NCBI GenBank assembly: GCA_946629635.1 | Contig: CAMOYA010000005.1 | Location: 1 to 50,836, forward strand | Length of the DNA: 50,836 nucleotides | Origin: an uncultured Clostridia bacterium | GTDB taxonomy: Bacteria; Bacillota; Clostridia; Christensenellales; Aristaeellaceae | Direction of reading: 5' to 3' | Part shown: piece after piece, positions 47,162 to 50,836 of the stretch | Position numbering within the stretch: position 1 is the first letter of the stretch | Layout: every line of letters starts with the position of its first letter | Made by a program: the position numbers and the translations under genes | The notes under the pieces: model-generated | What the model saw: only the letters and a program-made list of their open reading frames with translations | Database searches by the model: none | What the model was told of the DNA's origin: nothing

Positions 47162-48027
47162 GGCGAGGAAGAAGGGGTTTCCTTCCCTTTCGCCTCGGCG
47201 CTGTCTGCCCGGCTGTCCCTTCCGGCCAGCAGCACCAGTGCACCGCTGAGCACCGCGCATCCGATGCGAACCGTCAGATCCGCGATCTCGCTTCCCGCGG
47301 TCACCGCGCCGACGTCCTGAAGCACCGCCACCGCCGTGCATCCTGTCACCGCCAGCAGATTCAGCGCAGTCATGCCTGCGCTTTTTTCTTTTCTGCGGAC
47401 CAGCCAGATGATCAGCGCAGTCAGCTCGACCGCGCCGCACAGCACCGACGTCAGCCTCACGCCGGAAACGGAAAGCAGCGGATCGGCGCGGAACATCCCG
47501 GTCACCATGCGAATCGCGCTCCATATGCATAAAACGGCCAGCAGCAGGTCTCCGTTCCCCGGCAGTTCATTTTTCCGCAGAATCAGCCAGAGAACCACCC
47601 CGGCAAAGGCCGCCGCAGCCAGAACGATCTCCATCCGCCCCGGGCAGAAGCATCCGCCCTCCGTCATCCATTCAGCCTCGCCGAGCGGCTTGAACACAGG
47701 GATGCCTTTTCCGAGCGCGGTATATGTCTCGAAGGCTTTCCAGATCGCCAGGGATGGCAGCAGGCCGAAACCGATACAGTTCATCATCGCGCCTGCGCTT
47801 CTTTTCTCCGCGGGCGGAAACAGCATCCATCTCCAGAGGCATCCCATCAGCGCCAGCATCATCAGCGCTGCTGCCGCGCCGGCGCCGGCCAGCGTCAGCC
47901 GGAGCGGCGGAAACTCCAGCAGCACGGTCTCCGCATCCGGAAATCCCAGCATGGAGACTCCCAGATTCAGCGCGCCGGCGGCCAGAATCCACAGGAACGC
48001 CCATGCCGTTCGGATCAGTATGCGCAC
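47131..48027 (-). CDS. Polytopic membrane protein of unknown function
   Basis: Multiple hydrophobic segments; stop is adjacent (1 nt) to the start-side operon partner GT2-GtrA; overlaps the 3' end of the convergent GNAT gene. Confidence 0.72.
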   Translation of the reverse strand: MRILIRTAWAFLWILAAGALNLGVSMLGFPDAETVLLEFPPLRLTLAGAGAAAALMMLALMGCLWRWMLFPPAEKRSAGAMMNCIGFGLLPSLAIWKAFETYTALGKGIPVFKPLGEAEWMTEGGCFCPGRMEIVLAAAAFAGVVLWLILRKNELPGNGDLLLAVLCIWSAIRMVTGMFRADPLLSVSGVRLTSVLCGAVELTALIIWLVRRKEKSAGMTALNLLAVTGCTAVAVLQDVGAVTAGSEIADLTVRIGCAVLSGALVLLAGRDSRADSAEAKGKETPSSSPQWREGQSSL

Positions 48028-48028
48028 C

Positions 48029-49126
48029 TTACCTGTCCTCCCCGAACACCCAGCGGTCCTGCACCCGGTAGCTGACGAAGTACAGCAGGGTATCCATGAT
48101 GATCTTGGCCAGCCACCCGCTCATGCCGATCCTGCCCAGGGCCCAGACGCCCAGGTTGGAGAGCGAAACGATGGCCAGTGCCACCACGGCATACCGCAGA
48201 CCCGCCTTCCCCGCGCTGCCCTTCATCCGGAAGACGAGCTTCCGGTTCAGCTGGAAGTTCAGCACGGCGCTGATGATCCGGGCGCCCCATCCGCTGATGT
48301 TGATATTCCACAGGGATCCTGCCGCCAGTCCGAAGGCGGGCAGCAGCCACTCCCGCAGGGCAAAGGCAAGCCCCTGGTCCACCAGAAAGCAGATCAGGGA
48401 TGCTTCCATGAAGCGGAAAAAGCTGCCCAGGATCACCCGGTAAATCCGCCATGAATCCCGGATCGGATGGAAATGCGATCCCTCGTTGTTGTTTTCATAA
48501 ATCGTTTCAATGGGCACCGAGATGATCGGAATCCCCGCCCGCGTGCAGGCGATCAGCACCTTCATCTCGTATTCGTACCGGTCGCCCTCCGTCTCCATCA
48601 TCAGCGGAAGCTCCTCCCGGCGGAACGCGCGCAGCCCCGTCTGCGTATCGTCGAGCCACTGGCCGTAAAGCGCGCGGAAAACAGCGCTGGTCATCCGGTT
48701 CCCGAATCGGGATTTGGGCGGAATTTCGGGGAGGCTGAAGTCCCGCGCGCCTAGATACAGCTCGCGTTCATGGCCCTCCAGCTTTTCTGCCAGGCGGATG
48801 CAGTCCTCCACGGTATGCTGCCCGTCGGCATCCGCCGTGATCACGCCGCTGGCCTCCGGAATATGGTCCGCAATAAAGCGATATCCGGTCTTCAGCGCGT
48901 GTCCCTTGCCGCCGTTGGGCATATAGCGGATCACCCGGGTCCGCGGAATCCCTTCCAATGCCTGGAAAACGGGATCCCATTTTTCCCCGCTTCCGTCATC
49001 CACGACAACGATGTGCCCGAAGCCGGCAGCCTCCAGCCTTCGGATATATTCCGGCAGGCGGTCGTCCGGCTCGTACGCCGGAATCAGAATCACCGCATCC
49101 CCTGCCGCGTGGTTTGCTTCGCTCAT
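48029..49126 (-). CDS. Family 2 glycosyltransferase fused to a GtrA-like membrane domain
   Basis: VILIPAYEPDDRLPEYIRRLEAAGFGHIVVVDDGSG...GVITADADGQHTVEDC...DDTQTGLRAFRREELP; C-terminal GtrA-like SAVLNFQLNRKLVFR...FVSYRVQDRWVF. Confidence 0.93.
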   Translation of the reverse strand: MSEANHAAGDAVILIPAYEPDDRLPEYIRRLEAAGFGHIVVVDDGSGEKWDPVFQALEGIPRTRVIRYMPNGGKGHALKTGYRFIADHIPEASGVITADADGQHTVEDCIRLAEKLEGHERELYLGARDFSLPEIPPKSRFGNRMTSAVFRALYGQWLDDTQTGLRAFRREELPLMMETEGDRYEYEMKVLIACTRAGIPIISVPIETIYENNNEGSHFHPIRDSWRIYRVILGSFFRFMEASLICFLVDQGLAFALREWLLPAFGLAAGSLWNINISGWGARIISAVLNFQLNRKLVFRMKGSAGKAGLRYAVVALAIVSLSNLGVWALGRIGMSGWLAKIIMDTLLYFVSYRVQDRWVFGEDR

Positions 49127-49234
49127 CTCGGATCCGTTCCTCCCTCTGCTGCATACCCCATGCCTGAGAAAAAAATCAAATTTAATTATATTCGAAATCG
49201 GTCAAAAACACAATATATCCGTTCCGACCGGGCG

Positions 49235-49263
49235 TTGACACACAATTCAGCCGGTTATATAAT
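49235..49263 (+). promoter_or_regulatory. Perfect-consensus sigma-A promoter for DUF1643 gene
   Basis: TTGACA-N17-TATAAT. Confidence 0.8.
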
Positions 49264-49292
49264 GTCCTGAATGCATCCCGCGGAGGTGGCTC

Positions 49293-49922
49293 ATGGGGCT
49301 CAACCGTCATATACCAGCCTGCGATACGAAGGATTCCGGCGTTCTCTCCTTTGAGGAAGCGCTCATCCCCACCGCAGTGGATTTTGACCGGGAGAAATGG
49401 CTCTATGTCCCGGATCACTACAGCGAATACCGGTACATTCTGGGTACCCGGGGGCTTCGCCCGCTGATCTGCATCGGGATCAATCCGTCCACCGCCGCGC
49501 CTGACCGGCTGGACAACACGCTGAAAAGCGCGCAGCGCATCGCCCTGGGCAACGGCTATGATTCCTTTATCATGTTCAATGTTTACGCCCAGCGGGCAAC
49601 CCTGCCGGATGATATGGAAAAAGAGCTGAATCCCGTGCTTCACCGGGAAAACATGAAGGCCTTTTCCTGGGTGCTTTCCCATGTTTCAGGCACGCCCGAT
49701 ATCTGGGCCGCCTGGGGCGCCATCATCGAAAAGCGCGCATACCTGCCCGGCTGCGTCCGGGACATGGCCGCCATCGGCGATCAGTTCGGCGCCAGATGGT
49801 TCACCGCCGGAGCGCGCAGCCGCGCCGGTCATCCGCATCACCCGCTGTATCTGAAAAGCGATTCGCCGCTGGATCCCTTCGCGGATCTGCAGGAATATCT
49901 GGATTCCCTTTCGGATCGCTGA
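49293..49922 (+). CDS. DUF1643 domain protein
   Basis: LICIGINPSTAAPDRLDNTLKSAQRIALGNGYDSFIMFNVYAQRATLPDDM...WAAWGAIIEKRAYL. Confidence 0.88.
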   Translation: MGLNRHIPACDTKDSGVLSFEEALIPTAVDFDREKWLYVPDHYSEYRYILGTRGLRPLICIGINPSTAAPDRLDNTLKSAQRIALGNGYDSFIMFNVYAQRATLPDDMEKELNPVLHRENMKAFSWVLSHVSGTPDIWAAWGAIIEKRAYLPGCVRDMAAIGDQFGARWFTAGARSRAGHPHHPLYLKSDSPLDPFADLQEYLDSLSDR

Positions 49923-49949
49923 ACGAAAAGAAAGAAGGCATGTTCCCTT

Positions 49950-50684
49950 ATGATGAAAACCTATGAAGAAACCTTCACCCTCCGGACCAGCCAGTGCGAC
50001 ATGCACGGCAAGTGGCGTCCGAGCGCCGTGCTGGAGGCCATGCAGGAAACCGCCGGTGTCCACAGCCGGCTGCTCGGCTGCGGAAGGGATGAACTGCTGA
50101 AGAAAAACATCGTCTGGGTGCTTTCCCGCTGCGAGGTGCACATGGACCGGTACCCCGCCGCCGGCGAAAAGATTACCATCAGCACCTTTCCGATGCCGAC
50201 CCGGATCTGTTTCTTTCCCCGCTACTATCTGTTCACCGATGAGCACGGAGAGCTGATCGGCAAGGCCGGCACCCTCTGGCTGCTCATGGATGTGCAGACC
50301 CGGCATATGCTGCCGCCGGGAGAGATCGCCCACCTGATTCCGGACAACCGGGATCTTTCCGTTCCCATGAAGCTTCCGGCCACCGTCGGCCAGCTGCAGG
50401 GCGAGGAATTCATCTCCGAATACGCCCCGGTCTATACGGATCTGGACATCAACGGGCACGTAAACAACACCCGCTATGTGGACTGGCTGTGCAACGCCCT
50501 GGGCGTGGATATGATGAAGCGCTTCGAGCCTGAATCCATCGTACTCAATTACAATCATGAGGTGCTGCCCACCCAGCGCGTGCTGCTCCACCGTGTCATC
50601 CGGGAAAAGCAGTACAGGTTGACCGGATATGTGGATGACGCCATCGCCTTTGACATCGGCGGCGTCCTCCGCGACCGGCAATGA
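49950..50684 (+). CDS. Acyl-ACP thioesterase (FatA/FatB-like, double hotdog)
   Basis: QCDMHGKWRPSAVLEAMQETAGVHSRLLG...WVLSRCEVHMDRYPAAGEKITISTFP...YTDLDINGHVNNTRYVDWLCNALG. Confidence 0.94.
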   Translation: MMKTYEETFTLRTSQCDMHGKWRPSAVLEAMQETAGVHSRLLGCGRDELLKKNIVWVLSRCEVHMDRYPAAGEKITISTFPMPTRICFFPRYYLFTDEHGELIGKAGTLWLLMDVQTRHMLPPGEIAHLIPDNRDLSVPMKLPATVGQLQGEEFISEYAPVYTDLDINGHVNNTRYVDWLCNALGVDMMKRFEPESIVLNYNHEVLPTQRVLLHRVIREKQYRLTGYVDDAIAFDIGGVLRDRQ

Positions 50685-50715
50685 CAAATTGAAATAATAT
50701 AAGTTCTCGCCGAAG

Positions 50716-50836
50716 GTCCAGGGCGATCGGATGATGATCCGTCCAAATCTCTGATTTGGGTAACGGATCACATGCAGAGCTAAGCCCTGGTCATCTCGTG
50801 CGCGGTGCGCGAGGCCGCAGGTCCGCGGTGCGTGCG
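50716..50836 (+). ncRNA. Unidentified structured RNA/leader candidate, truncated by window edge
   Basis: Outer stem CCAGGGC (50718-50724)/GCCCTGG (50784-50790) enclosing TGATCCGT-CCAAATC-TCT-GATTTGG-GTA-ACGGATCA (50735-50770), then GC-rich hairpin CTCG...CGAG. No convincing ORF. Strand inferred from the preceding genes. Confidence 0.4.

Overview
Gene-dense, GC-rich chromosomal segment, most likely from an uncultured or rumen/gut Clostridia-type Firmicute (inferred from gene content, Firmicute-style gene order and a CIRCE/HrcA heat-shock locus). About 43 protein genes are supported. I saw no CRISPR array, IS element, prophage, rRNA or tRNA gene. Main blocks: EF-G-like GTPase (cut by the left edge); murI; DUF951; M16C peptidase; dgt-dnaG-rpoD-trmK-Nif3-zinc-ribbon operon; LacI regulator-malQ-glgP operon with a perfect palindromic operator; rsmI; ECF sigma factor plus a large PepSY-like membrane protein; secreted tyrosine-phosphatase-like protein coupled to rsmH; valS; yceD-rpmF; vanZ-trmL-TM-nifS-mutS-like-ackA; hrcA-grpE-dnaK-dnaJ with CIRCE; an envelope-type cluster (acyltransferase, Lgt-like, phosphodiester glycosidase, DUF1292); DUF896; GNAT; GT2-GtrA; DUF1643; acyl-ACP thioesterase; and an unidentified structured element at the right edge. 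The most plausible under-described items are the ECF/PepSY-repeat locus, the cluster with degenerate Lgt-like and PlsC-like enzymes, and the right-edge structured RNA candidate. Many ORFs in the supplied track are antisense shadows of real genes, and the track omits the left-edge EF-G-like gene. All family calls are from reading motifs by eye; no database search was run.
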